DNA from: DATLBY01 sp035526665
Lineage (GTDB): Bacteria; Acidobacteriota; Terriglobia; Bryobacterales; Bryobacteraceae
Direction of reading: 5' to 3'
NCBI GenBank assembly: GCA_035526665.1
Contig: DATLBY010000298.1
Coordinates: 1-27,784, forward strand
DNA length: 27,784 bases
Part shown: positions 15,838 through 22,870 of the stretch, in pieces
How the letters are laid out: every line of letters starts with the position of its first letter
Numbering within the stretch: position 1 is the first letter of the stretch
The notes under the pieces: model-generated
Told to the model about the DNA's origin: nothing
Seen by the model: the letters and a program-made list of their open reading frames with translations, nothing else
Databases searched by the model: none
Position numbers and translations under genes: made by a program

Positions 15838-17216
15838 TGCATTGCTGCAAGTCGCGTCTGAGCCTCAGTGAGAGCTTTAGAGACGGCAGACGGGGCGGTG
15901 CCTCCCGGTACCGTTCGGCTTTTCATGCCCTCGGCGGGATCGAATAGAACGGCCATTTCCCCGCTGAATTCCGGTGCAAACGCGGCCAGCTCAGCCGCGG
16001 TCCAGTCGGACGGCCTTTTTCCGGATCGCACGCTTTCCAGCACCAGCCGGCCTACGACTTGATGCGCCTGATGAAATGGAGTGCCGTCGCGGGCAAGCGC
16101 CTCCGCAAGGTCTGTTGCTACTACCCAGCTGTCCTGAGCCGCCTGGGCCGGTATCGAAGGGTTGAGTTTCGCTCCTTCCACCACCACGCGCGCCATTTCC
16201 ACCGACCCGCGGAGCTGGTCGGCCGCCTCGAAGATGGGCTCCTTGTCCTCCTGCATGTCGCGGTTGTAGGTCATGGGCAAGCCCTTCATGGTCACATATA
16301 GTGAGCTTAAGCTGCCAAATACGCGTCCGCATTTCCCCCGGATTAACTCCAAGGAATCCGGATTTTTTTTCTGCGGCATCAGGCTGGAGCCGCTGGTGAC
16401 GCCGTCCGCCAGTTCCAGCCAGCGGAACTCCTCGGAAGAGTAGAGGATCCAATCTTCCGCCAGCCGGCTCAAGTGGAGCATGGTCGTGGATGCGGCATAC
16501 AGAAAATCAAGGGCGAAGTCGCGGTCTCCGGAAACATCCATGCTGTTCCGCGTCACTGCTGCGAAGCCGAGGTCCTGCGCAATTGCATCCCGGTCAAACG
16601 GAAACCCGCTGCCCGCCAGTGCGCCCGAGCCGAGCGGCAGTACGTTTACGCGCCCCCGGGCCTGGTCCAGCCGCTCCCAGTCGCGCGCGAACATTTCGAA
16701 ATAGGCGAGCAGGTAGTGCGGCCACAGTACGGCCTGTGCCCGGCGCATATGTGTGTAGCCGGGAATCACCGCATCCGGATACTGGGCGGCCAGCTTCAGC
16801 AGCGCCTGCATCAGCGCCGCCAGCTCGGCTTTGGCCGAGTCGATTTCGTCGCGCAGCCAGAGCCGGATATCCAGCGACACCTGTTCATTCCGGCTCCGGC
16901 CCGTGTGAATTTTGTCCGCCAGCGATCCGGCCTTCTCCTTCAGCTTGCGGATGACGAGCGTATGCACATCCTCATCCGCCGCTCCTTCATAAAAGGCCGA
17001 ATTGTTAGCGGCCTCTTGGGCGATGGAGGTGAATGCGGCCGAGAGCTTTTCCACCTCATCCGCTGTCAGGATGCCGACGCGTCCCAGCGCGCGCGCGAAA
17101 GCCTGCGAACCACGTATGTCGGCGCCGATCAACCGTCTGTCGAAGTGCAGGGACCCGGAGAAGCGTTCAAATACCTCCGAAGGTCCCTCTTCAAATCTTC
17201 CTCCCCAGAGCTTCAT
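15834..17216 (-). CDS. argH: argininosuccinate lyase
   Basis: A 460-residue cytoplasmic enzyme splitting argininosuccinate into arginine and fumarate, the last step of arginine synthesis. The N-terminus MKLWGGRFEEGPSE, the HTGRSRNEQ segment and the superfamily signature GSSLMPQKKNPD are all present. Length is normal. Both ends overlap neighbours by ATGA (argG upstream, argR downstream). Confidence 0.97.
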   Translation of the reverse strand: MKLWGGRFEEGPSEVFERFSGSLHFDRRLIGADIRGSQAFARALGRVGILTADEVEKLSAAFTSIAQEAANNSAFYEGAADEDVHTLVIRKLKEKAGSLADKIHTGRSRNEQVSLDIRLWLRDEIDSAKAELAALMQALLKLAAQYPDAVIPGYTHMRRAQAVLWPHYLLAYFEMFARDWERLDQARGRVNVLPLGSGALAGSGFPFDRDAIAQDLGFAAVTRNSMDVSGDRDFALDFLYAASTTMLHLSRLAEDWILYSSEEFRWLELADGVTSGSSLMPQKKNPDSLELIRGKCGRVFGSLSSLYVTMKGLPMTYNRDMQEDKEPIFEAADQLRGSVEMARVVVEGAKLNPSIPAQAAQDSWVVATDLAEALARDGTPFHQAHQVVGRLVLESVRSGKRPSDWTAAELAAFAPEFSGEMAVLFDPAEGMKSRTVPGGTAPSAVSKALTEAQTRLAAMQ

Positions 17217-18439
17217 TTTTTCTGCTTCTTGTGCTCTTCCTGCAACAAGGCGCGCACCTTGATCGGCAGTCCAATACAGTTGATGAAACCGAGCGCGTCC
17301 TTCTGATCGTACTCGGCGTTCATGGTGAAGCTGGCGATATTCAAGGAGTAGAGCGAGTTCTCCGATTTCCGGCTCACCGGCTGCACCGTACCTTTGTATA
17401 ACCGCAGCGTGACCTCACCCGTAACCGGCTGATTGGTGACGTGGAAGAACGCGTCCAACGATTCCCGCAGCGGGGTGAACCAGAGGCCGTTGTAGACCAG
17501 CTCCGCATAATCGAGCGCCAGCTTCTGCTTGTAGTGCAGCGTGCTCTTATCGAGCACAAGCGCCTCCAACTCCTGGTGCGCCGCCATGATCAGCGTCCCG
17601 CCTGGAGTCTCATAGCAGCCGCGCGACTTCATCCCCACGAACCGGTTCTCCACCAGATCAATGCGGCCTACACCGTTGTCACCGCCGATTTTGTTCAACG
17701 TTTCCAGCAGCGCAACGCCCGAGAGCTGATGCTGCCCGTTGACGGAGACCGGCCGCCCGTTAGTGAAGCCGATCGTCACATCGGTAGGCCTGTCCGGCGC
17801 ATCTTTCGGGCTCTTGGACAGCATCCAGATCCCTTCCGGCGCGGCGTTGGCTGGATCCTCAAGTTCGCCGCCCTCATGGGAGATGTGCCAGATATTGCGG
17901 TCCCGGCTATAGATCTTTGTGGTCGATACGCTGATCGGCACGTTGTGCTTGGCCGCGTACTCGATGGCGTCCTCGCGGGAAATGATGTCCCATTCCCGCC
18001 AGGGAGCGATCACCTGCAAGTGCGGCGCCAGCGCCTTATATGTCAATTCGAAGCGGACCTGGTCGTTGCCTTTGCCGGTGCAGCCATGGGCCAGTCCGTC
18101 GCAACCCGTCTCCAGCGCCACCTCAACCTGGCGCTTAGCCAGCAGCGGGCGGGCTATGGACGTCCCCAGCAGATACTTGTGCTCGTAGATGGCGCCTGAT
18201 TTCACCATCGGCCAAAGGTAGTCCTGGACGAACTCCTCGCGCATGTCGGCCACGTAGCATTCGGATGCGCCTGTCTTCAAAGCCTTTTGCTTGAGACCTT
18301 CCAGCTCTTCGTCGCCCTGGCCGATATCTCCGCAAACAGCGATCACTTCGCAGCCGTAATGCTCCTTCAGCCACGGAATGATGACCGATGTATCGAGTCC
18401 GCCTGAATAAGCGAGTGCAACTTTCTTCGGTTTGCTCAT
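17213..18439 (-). CDS. argG: argininosuccinate synthase
   Basis: A 408-residue enzyme joining citrulline and aspartate with ATP to make argininosuccinate. The ATP-binding AYSGGLDTSVIIPWL loop is near the N-terminus, with LAHGCTGKGNDQVRFE and the IWHISHEGGELEDP substrate segment following. The start at 18439 (MSKPKKVALAYSGG) is preferred to a GTG five codons upstream. The gap to argF is 34 bases with no visible Shine-Dalgarno; the 3' end overlaps argH by ATGA. Confidence 0.97.
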   Translation of the reverse strand: MSKPKKVALAYSGGLDTSVIIPWLKEHYGCEVIAVCGDIGQGDEELEGLKQKALKTGASECYVADMREEFVQDYLWPMVKSGAIYEHKYLLGTSIARPLLAKRQVEVALETGCDGLAHGCTGKGNDQVRFELTYKALAPHLQVIAPWREWDIISREDAIEYAAKHNVPISVSTTKIYSRDRNIWHISHEGGELEDPANAAPEGIWMLSKSPKDAPDRPTDVTIGFTNGRPVSVNGQHQLSGVALLETLNKIGGDNGVGRIDLVENRFVGMKSRGCYETPGGTLIMAAHQELEALVLDKSTLHYKQKLALDYAELVYNGLWFTPLRESLDAFFHVTNQPVTGEVTLRLYKGTVQPVSRKSENSLYSLNIASFTMNAEYDQKDALGFINCIGLPIKVRALLQEEHKKQKK

Positions 18440-18473
18440 AATATGGGATTTCACAAAATATGCCCGCGCTAAT

Positions 18474-19418
18474 CTAGCTGAGCATCATCAACAGCAGCGC
18501 CTTCTGCGCGTGCAGCCGATTTTCAGCCTGATCGAAAATCACCGAATTCGGCGACTCCATCACGCCTTCGGTGGTCTCCTCGCCGCGTTTCGCCGGCAGG
18601 CAGTGCATGAAAAGCGTATCGGGACGCGCCTTGGCCATCAGGGCTTCATTCACCTGATACGGTTGGAATGCCCGCCGGCGGGCGGCAGCCTCGGTCTCCT
18701 GACCCATGCTCGCCCACACGTCCGTGTAGATGGCATCCGCGCCCGCCGCGGCTTCGGCTGGGCTGTTTGTTATACAGAAATCGGCGCCGTTTTCGCGCGC
18801 TAGTTCCGCCGCCTGGGCAACAATTGCGGGGTTTGCTTCATAGCCCTCGGGCGCCGCCAGCGCAAAATGCATGCCGAGCCGGGTGGCGCAAAGCATCAGC
18901 GAATGAGCGACATTGTTGCCGTCCCCGACGAATGCGAGCTTCCGCCCTTCCAGCTTTCCGAACTTTTCCTTCAGAGTGACAATGTCCGCCAGCGCCTGGC
19001 AGGGATGATATATGTCACTCAGCGCGTTGATCACGGGTACGCTGGACCAGTGGGCCAGTTCCTCGATGGTGGACTGCTTGAAGGTGCGGGCCACGATGCA
19101 GTGCGTCCAGCGGTCCAGATTTCTGGCGATGTCTTTTAAGGGCTCACGGTCACCGATTGCACCGCTGCTCGCTACGGAATCTCCGCCCAGCTGTTTGATT
19201 GCGAGCTCGAACGTGAGTCTCGTACGTAGCGACGGCTTCTCGAAGAGGAGACCTAAGTAGCGGCCCGCCAAAGTCTTGGAATATTTGGAAGCATTTCTTT
19301 TGACCTTCAGCGTGAGCTCAAGCAGGTAGATTACCTCGTCGCGCGTCAGATCCAGGTCACGCGTGAGGTCTTTCGCGCCGGCCTTCCAGATGGGGTTAGG
19401 GGATGCAGTTACCGCCAT
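18474..19418 (-). CDS. argF: ornithine carbamoyltransferase
   Basis: A 314-residue enzyme making citrulline from ornithine and carbamoyl phosphate. The carbamoyl-phosphate loop reads SLRTR (residues 63-67, in FEKPSLRTR), where STRTR is commonest. HPCQALAD begins at H138. The ornithine-binding DVWASMGQE loop and HCLPAKRGEE near the C-terminus identify it as a true ornithine enzyme. The acetyl- or succinyl-ornithine variants share SLRTR, but the succinyl type that can be recalled has HPLQ and lacks the SMG loop. It is the first gene of the arg operon. Its ATG lies inside an ARG box, so repressor binding would cover the start. Confidence 0.96.
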   Translation of the reverse strand: MAVTASPNPIWKAGAKDLTRDLDLTRDEVIYLLELTLKVKRNASKYSKTLAGRYLGLLFEKPSLRTRLTFELAIKQLGGDSVASSGAIGDREPLKDIARNLDRWTHCIVARTFKQSTIEELAHWSSVPVINALSDIYHPCQALADIVTLKEKFGKLEGRKLAFVGDGNNVAHSLMLCATRLGMHFALAAPEGYEANPAIVAQAAELARENGADFCITNSPAEAAAGADAIYTDVWASMGQETEAAARRRAFQPYQVNEALMAKARPDTLFMHCLPAKRGEETTEGVMESPNSVIFDQAENRLHAQKALLLMMLS

Positions 19419-19431
19419 GAATTTTTATTCA
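19418..19431 (-). promoter_or_regulatory. ARG box 2 (ArgR operator), overlapping the argF start codon
   Basis: On the minus strand this reads TGAATAAAAATTCA, an exact fit to the E. coli ARG-box core TGAATwwwwATTCA and perfectly symmetric at the conserved flanks. The final A is the first base of the argF ATG. Confidence 0.85.
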
Positions 19432-19437
19432 GCTAAA

Positions 19438-19451
19438 TGAATAATTACACA
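19438..19451 (-). promoter_or_regulatory. ARG box 1 (ArgR operator)
   Basis: On the minus strand this reads TGTGTAATTATTCA, matching the ARG-box core at all but two positions in one half-site. Its centre is 20 bases from that of the perfect box, about two helical turns, which is the spacing used for paired boxes that bind one ArgR hexamer. Confidence 0.75.
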
Positions 19452-19492
19452 TTCGCCGGAACGGCGCAAGCAGCGCGCTAGCCTACAGGCGC

Positions 19493-19498
19493 TACAAT
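19493..19498 (+). promoter_or_regulatory. -10 element before the MBL-fold gene
   Basis: TACAAT lies ten bases before the ATG at 19509. It includes the first bases of an earlier in-frame ATG at 19497. This favours 19509 as the real start with a very short leader. The -35 region is weak. Confidence 0.45.
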
Positions 19499-19508
19499 GA
19501 AGCCGCAT

Positions 19509-20216
19509 ATGCACCGGATCGCGATATTTTTCTTGTTTGCAAGCTTCGCCTGGCCGCACCAGGCCGACAAATTCACTACGAAAGCGGGTAGATTAACCAT
19601 CACCCCGGTCCACCACGCCAGCCTCATGTTGGAGGGTGGTGGACAGGTGATTCATGTCGACCCCAACACCGCAGGCAACTACGGCGTGCTGCCGAAAGCG
19701 GATCTGATTTTGATCACGGATGTGCATGGCGATCATATGGATGCCAAGGCAATCGCGCGTCTGCGGAAAGCCGGCACGCAGATCCTGGCGCCGGAAGCCG
19801 TCGCGAAAACCATGACCGATGTCACCATCATTCGAAATGGCGAGACAAAAACAGTGGGCGGATGGAGAATCGACGCCGTCCCCATGTACAATTTGAAGCG
19901 CGGTCCCGCGGAGGGGAAGCTCTACCACGACAAAGGACGGGGAAATGGCTATGTTCTCACTTTCGGAGCGAAACGGTTTTATATCGCTGGAGATACCGAA
20001 GCAATTCCGGAGATGCTGGCGTTGAAGAATATAAACGTGGCATTCGTGCCCATGAACCTGCCGTACACCATGACTCCCGGAGAGGCTGCGGCTGCTGTAC
20101 GGGCATTTTCGCCGAAGATCGTTTACCCTTATCATTTTGGTAAAAGCGACGTCGGTGAGTTCCAAAGGGCTCTCGCCGGCACCAAGATCGATGTGAGATT
20201 ACGCAATTGGTATTAA
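19509..20216 (+). CDS. exported MBL-fold metal-dependent hydrolase (UlaG-like)
   Basis: A 235-residue protein with a signal peptide (about residues 1-19) and a metallo-beta-lactamase fold. The metal motif is DVHGDH (71-76), in which the first His of the usual HxHxDH is Asp. Later ligands are in FYIAGDTEAIPEM and VYPYHFGKSD. UlaG-like members hydrolyse lactones or act on sugar derivatives; the substrate is unknown here. The ATG at 19497 would add four residues. The stop overlaps the start of the next gene by one base (TAATG), implying coupling. Confidence 0.85.
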   Translation: MHRIAIFFLFASFAWPHQADKFTTKAGRLTITPVHHASLMLEGGGQVIHVDPNTAGNYGVLPKADLILITDVHGDHMDAKAIARLRKAGTQILAPEAVAKTMTDVTIIRNGETKTVGGWRIDAVPMYNLKRGPAEGKLYHDKGRGNGYVLTFGAKRFYIAGDTEAIPEMLALKNINVAFVPMNLPYTMTPGEAAAAVRAFSPKIVYPYHFGKSDVGEFQRALAGTKIDVRLRNWY

Positions 20217-20944
20217 TGATCTTATTGGCATTGGCGGGCCTAGCTCTCGCCCAATCCCCGGGGACTCCGGCCCGGGAGCTGGGATCACTTCCCCGCTATG
20301 AGGTGCGCCGTGCCGGCGGACGGATCGTGGTCGATGGCAAGCTGGACGATACCGCCTGGAAATCGGCCGGTGTGCTCACCCTGCAATTTCCCTGGGAACA
20401 GCAGACCGGCGCCAAGCAGAAGACCGCCGCCCGGCTGTTATGGGATGACGAATATCTTTATGTGGGCTACGAGTGCGAGGACACCGATATCGTCGCGCAC
20501 TTTGGTAAACGCGACGATCCCACCTACCGCGACGACGCCGTGGAGCTTTTCATCAATCCAAATCCGGCGCAGCAGAGCCTGTACTACGGCCTGGAGATGA
20601 ACGCCAGGGCCGTGCTCTACGATTACCTGTATGTTTTTCCAACCGTGCTGATCAAGCGCGTGGACTTCACGGGCGTTCAGCTGGCGTCGCACATCCGCGG
20701 CACCCTCAACATGCGGGGCGATACCGATCAGGGATGGAGCCTGGAAGTAGCTATTCCCTGGGCTAATTTCGAGGAGCTCGCAAAGAAACTGCCGCCGGAA
20801 GCAAATGCGGTATGGACGGCGAATCTCAACCGCTGGGACGGAATTGAGCCGGCTAGAAGGCTCAGTCTGTGGTCCGATTCGGGCTGGAAGCAGCCAAACC
20901 CGCATCAGCCGTCACGGTTCGGCCAACTCGTGTTTATAAAGTAA
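20216..20944 (+). CDS. secreted CBM9-like carbohydrate-binding protein
   Basis: A 242-residue protein with a signal peptide (MILLALAGLALAQ) followed by a single family-9-type carbohydrate-binding domain: IVVDGKLDDTAWKSA, then LLWDDEYLYVGYECEDTDI, DDAVELFINPN and a final WNFEE/NLNRWDG region. Such stand-alone domains are common in bacteria that degrade plant or microbial polysaccharides. The ATG at 20216 shares a base with the stop of the MBL gene and yields a clean signal peptide. A TTG at 20207 is less likely. Confidence 0.82.
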   Translation: MILLALAGLALAQSPGTPARELGSLPRYEVRRAGGRIVVDGKLDDTAWKSAGVLTLQFPWEQQTGAKQKTAARLLWDDEYLYVGYECEDTDIVAHFGKRDDPTYRDDAVELFINPNPAQQSLYYGLEMNARAVLYDYLYVFPTVLIKRVDFTGVQLASHIRGTLNMRGDTDQGWSLEVAIPWANFEELAKKLPPEANAVWTANLNRWDGIEPARRLSLWSDSGWKQPNPHQPSRFGQLVFIK

Positions 20945-20945
20945 T

Positions 20946-22307
20946 TTAGTCTTTCGAGGGCGGGACGCGCGCAATTTCCGTTTCCCGCAACCGTACGCCG
21001 GCGCCGTCTTTCCGCAGGGAAGTGAGGAACAAAATTCCTCCCACGTCGCTCCACTCCTCGGTGAGCTCTTCGTCGTCAATCTCTACGTCGTAGGCGTGGG
21101 AGGGTTTGAGTCCGACCACGAAATAAGCCTCTGGAGCGTCTGGAAAGAGTGTCCATTTGAGCTGGCTCTTCCCTTGCAGTACCCCGGAATCTCCCAACAC
21201 GATGGGCTGCGGCGATCCTTTGGCGGAAATCAGCTGGAGTTTGCCTTTGTCGAATAGCTGCATCTGCCCCTGCGCGTAACCCAGCCAGGCCGCATCCTCA
21301 TCCCAGCTGGAGCGCAAAAACAGCTGCCCTGTCCGCTTGTTGTGAAGCCGGAGCGGCATATGGAAATAGCTGAGTCCGGGCTGATAGGGATTCGCCCACA
21401 AAAATTCATAGGGAGCGCCGAAGGTCGACTTCATTGTGTAGCGGTCATGCAGCAGCCAGCCTTGTAGAAATTGGCTTTCCCGCGCATTACTCTCATATGC
21501 CACGAAACTGAGCTCCAATGCGCGGGAAAGAGCGGCGATGGGCAGATCCGGTTGTCCCGTACCGGTGAAGAACGGGATGTGATAGTCGTTCTCGGCCGCC
21601 GGATAAGCCGCCGGATAGTAGCTCAACAACTGATACGCGGGGAGATCATGAAAATAGGCGGGTGCATTTTCGCGCAGGTCCACCTGCACCGCATCGCGCA
21701 CGGCGTGCATCAGCTCGAGCAGTGCATAAGCTTCGGGCCGCGTCGGGGTCAGTTTCCCCGATCGTAGCGCGGGAGCGGTCTGGCTTCGCCACCAGCCGCG
21801 CACGATCTGCTGCACGGTGGCGCCATCTCCCAGGGCGATTGCCGCGAATACCCGCGACCGGACGGTCACGGCATCCGTGGCGCGAGCCGTTTGCTGCAGA
21901 GCCTGTCTCAGCCGCGCCTCTAAAGCGCGTGATTGAGCTTCCGAGAGCAATGGCTGGCACCAGTCCAGTACCAAGGCCAGTTGCCGCAGGTCCGCGCCGG
22001 CGCTCAGGGCCCAGTTCACCGCTTGCCTTCCTGCCGCCTCATCACCGCTGATCTGGTACACCAGCGCATTGGCAAAGCCAGGCTCCGCCATCTGTGCGCG
22101 TCCCACAATTAGCGTCTCCAGTTGTTGCCATCGCGGTGACTTGCGTTCCCGTTCGCGCTTCAGCAAACGGAGACGCTTGGAGTTCAGCAGCAGCCGCGGG
22201 TGCTCGGTGTAGATGGTGTAATCCTCATCCGGCGGGGCGGCTGGAGCAGTCTGAGCAGGCAGCAGCGCGCAGGTGAGAAGGACGGTCGCAAGCAGTTTCT
22301 GGTGCAT
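20946..22307 (-). CDS. secreted heparinase II/III- or alginate-lyase-like protein
   Basis: A 453-residue exported protein (signal peptide about residues 1-18). The N-terminal half is helical and begins with HPRLLLNSKRLRLLKRERE, resembling the alpha/alpha-toroid of heparinase and alginate lyases. The C-terminal half is beta-rich, with LFLRSSWDEDAAWLGYAQG resembling the heparinase II/III sandwich domain. It is shorter than typical heparinases (600 or more residues), and catalytic residues cannot be fixed by eye. The start at 22307 gives the signal peptide; an in-frame ATG at 22349 adds 14 residues without one. It converges on the CBM9-like gene, with one base between the stop codons. Confidence 0.6.
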   Translation of the reverse strand: MHQKLLATVLLTCALLPAQTAPAAPPDEDYTIYTEHPRLLLNSKRLRLLKRERERKSPRWQQLETLIVGRAQMAEPGFANALVYQISGDEAAGRQAVNWALSAGADLRQLALVLDWCQPLLSEAQSRALEARLRQALQQTARATDAVTVRSRVFAAIALGDGATVQQIVRGWWRSQTAPALRSGKLTPTRPEAYALLELMHAVRDAVQVDLRENAPAYFHDLPAYQLLSYYPAAYPAAENDYHIPFFTGTGQPDLPIAALSRALELSFVAYESNARESQFLQGWLLHDRYTMKSTFGAPYEFLWANPYQPGLSYFHMPLRLHNKRTGQLFLRSSWDEDAAWLGYAQGQMQLFDKGKLQLISAKGSPQPIVLGDSGVLQGKSQLKWTLFPDAPEAYFVVGLKPSHAYDVEIDDEELTEEWSDVGGILFLTSLRKDGAGVRLRETEIARVPPSKD

Positions 22308-22413
22308 CCAGAAATCAGTGTGGCATAGTGACACACCCCCCGCATCCATTCAGCGCACTGGAACCCGGAAAGATCCGGAGCGGTCCTCTTGTTATCAACG
22401 TTTTACTTTCCTG

Positions 22414-22441
22414 TTGCACGTGGCCGGGAGATTGCTAATAT
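22414..22441 (+). promoter_or_regulatory. strong promoter of the candidate RNA
   Basis: TTGCAC (22414-22419) and TAATAT (22436-22441) are separated by 16 bases. An AT-rich stretch lies just upstream (22389-22410), resembling an UP element. The predicted start is near 22448. No open reading frame follows. Confidence 0.6.
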
Positions 22442-22447
22442 AGAAAG

Positions 22448-22602
22448 CGAATTGATGGAGTAACCCTTTTAACCTGCCCTCTGGTGCAGCGAGTAGTTGG
22501 AGAAGCGAGTGGGCTGAAGGAAAGCGTGCTTGCGGGAGCCGGTGTTTAGGTTTCGTACCGCTCATTCGTCCAATTGCGCGGTGACCCAGAGGGTACTTTT
22601 TT
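22448..22602 (+). ncRNA. candidate structured small RNA, rod-shaped, about 155 nt
   Basis: Nested pairings build a long hairpin. The base stem is CCCTCTGG (22477-22484) with CCAGAGGG (22586-22593). A 10 x 10 internal loop follows. Then AGTTGG (22495-22500) pairs with CCAATT (22570-22575). A four-base AGAA bulge comes next, and GCGAGTGGGC (22505-22514) pairs with GCTCATTCGT (22560-22569), including three G-U pairs. TTTTTT at 22597-22602 follows the closing stem. A long rod with a central bubble, its own promoter and a terminator resembles 6S RNA, but sequence identity to 6S, SRP, RNase P or tmRNA was not recognised. Confidence 0.55.
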
Positions 22603-22774
22603 GTCTGGATGGGGATTCATTGGTTTAAGTTCTTATCTTCTTGTTTGTTGGACCGATCTTCCGTAGACCGCGGGTTTCTGTAACCGGCTGGACCTCCTGG
22701 CATAGGTACAATGGACGCGGGCCTTGCCAGCAGTTCGGGTACATTTCCAGACGAGCCGACGCCCCGGTTTTCGC

Positions 22775-22789
22775 GCCCTGCTACAGGGC
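22775..22789 (+). other. perfect short hairpin
   Basis: GCCCTG-CTA-CAGGGC is a six-base perfect stem with a three-base loop, four bases before the terminator hairpin. It may be part of the 3' end of a second RNA or of the transcript from 22448 after read-through. Confidence 0.5.
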
Positions 22790-22792
22790 ATG

Positions 22793-22848
22793 GCCGCACC
22801 GACGAAGGGGACTTCCCCAAACCTCTTTCCGGTGCGGCTTCTCTTTTT
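22793..22848 (+). terminator. intrinsic terminator upstream of the sulfatase gene
   Basis: GCCGCACCG (22793-22801) pairs perfectly with CGGTGCGGC (22830-22838). The loop holds its own GGGG-ACTT-CCCC hairpin (22807-22818). TTCTCTTTTT follows. The poly-T is only on the plus-strand 3' side, so it ends rightward transcription before the sulfatase promoter. Confidence 0.65.
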
Positions 22849-22855
22849 CGCCTGA

Positions 22856-22861
22856 TATAAT
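22856..22861 (+). promoter_or_regulatory. -10 element of the sulfatase gene
   Basis: A consensus TATAAT sits nine bases before the ATG at 22871, so the transcript would have almost no leader. The -35 region is poor. Confidence 0.6.
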
Positions 22862-22870
22862 CCTCCGGTC

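Larger units (their letters stand above)
22308..22870. other. 563-base gene-free region with RNA signals
   Basis: No credible reading frame is present on either strand. The stretch contains a strong sigma70-type promoter (22414-22441), a long imperfect hairpin ending in a T-tract (22475-22602), a perfect 6-bp hairpin (22775-22789) and an intrinsic terminator (22793-22848). The sulfatase -10 element follows (22856-22861). It therefore looks like a non-coding RNA locus. Confidence 0.6.

Noticed and set aside
16473..17306. 277-residue open frame antisense to argH and the argG 3' end
   Set aside because: It spans the junction of two well-supported overlapping genes and shows no family pattern.
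17441..18199. 252-residue open frame antisense to argG
   Set aside because: argG matches its family from end to end; the antisense frame has no domain and no start context.
22448..22602. Assignment of the structured RNA as SRP, RNase P or tmRNA
   Set aside because: The hallmark conserved segments of these RNAs were not found; only the overall 6S-like shape remains possible.
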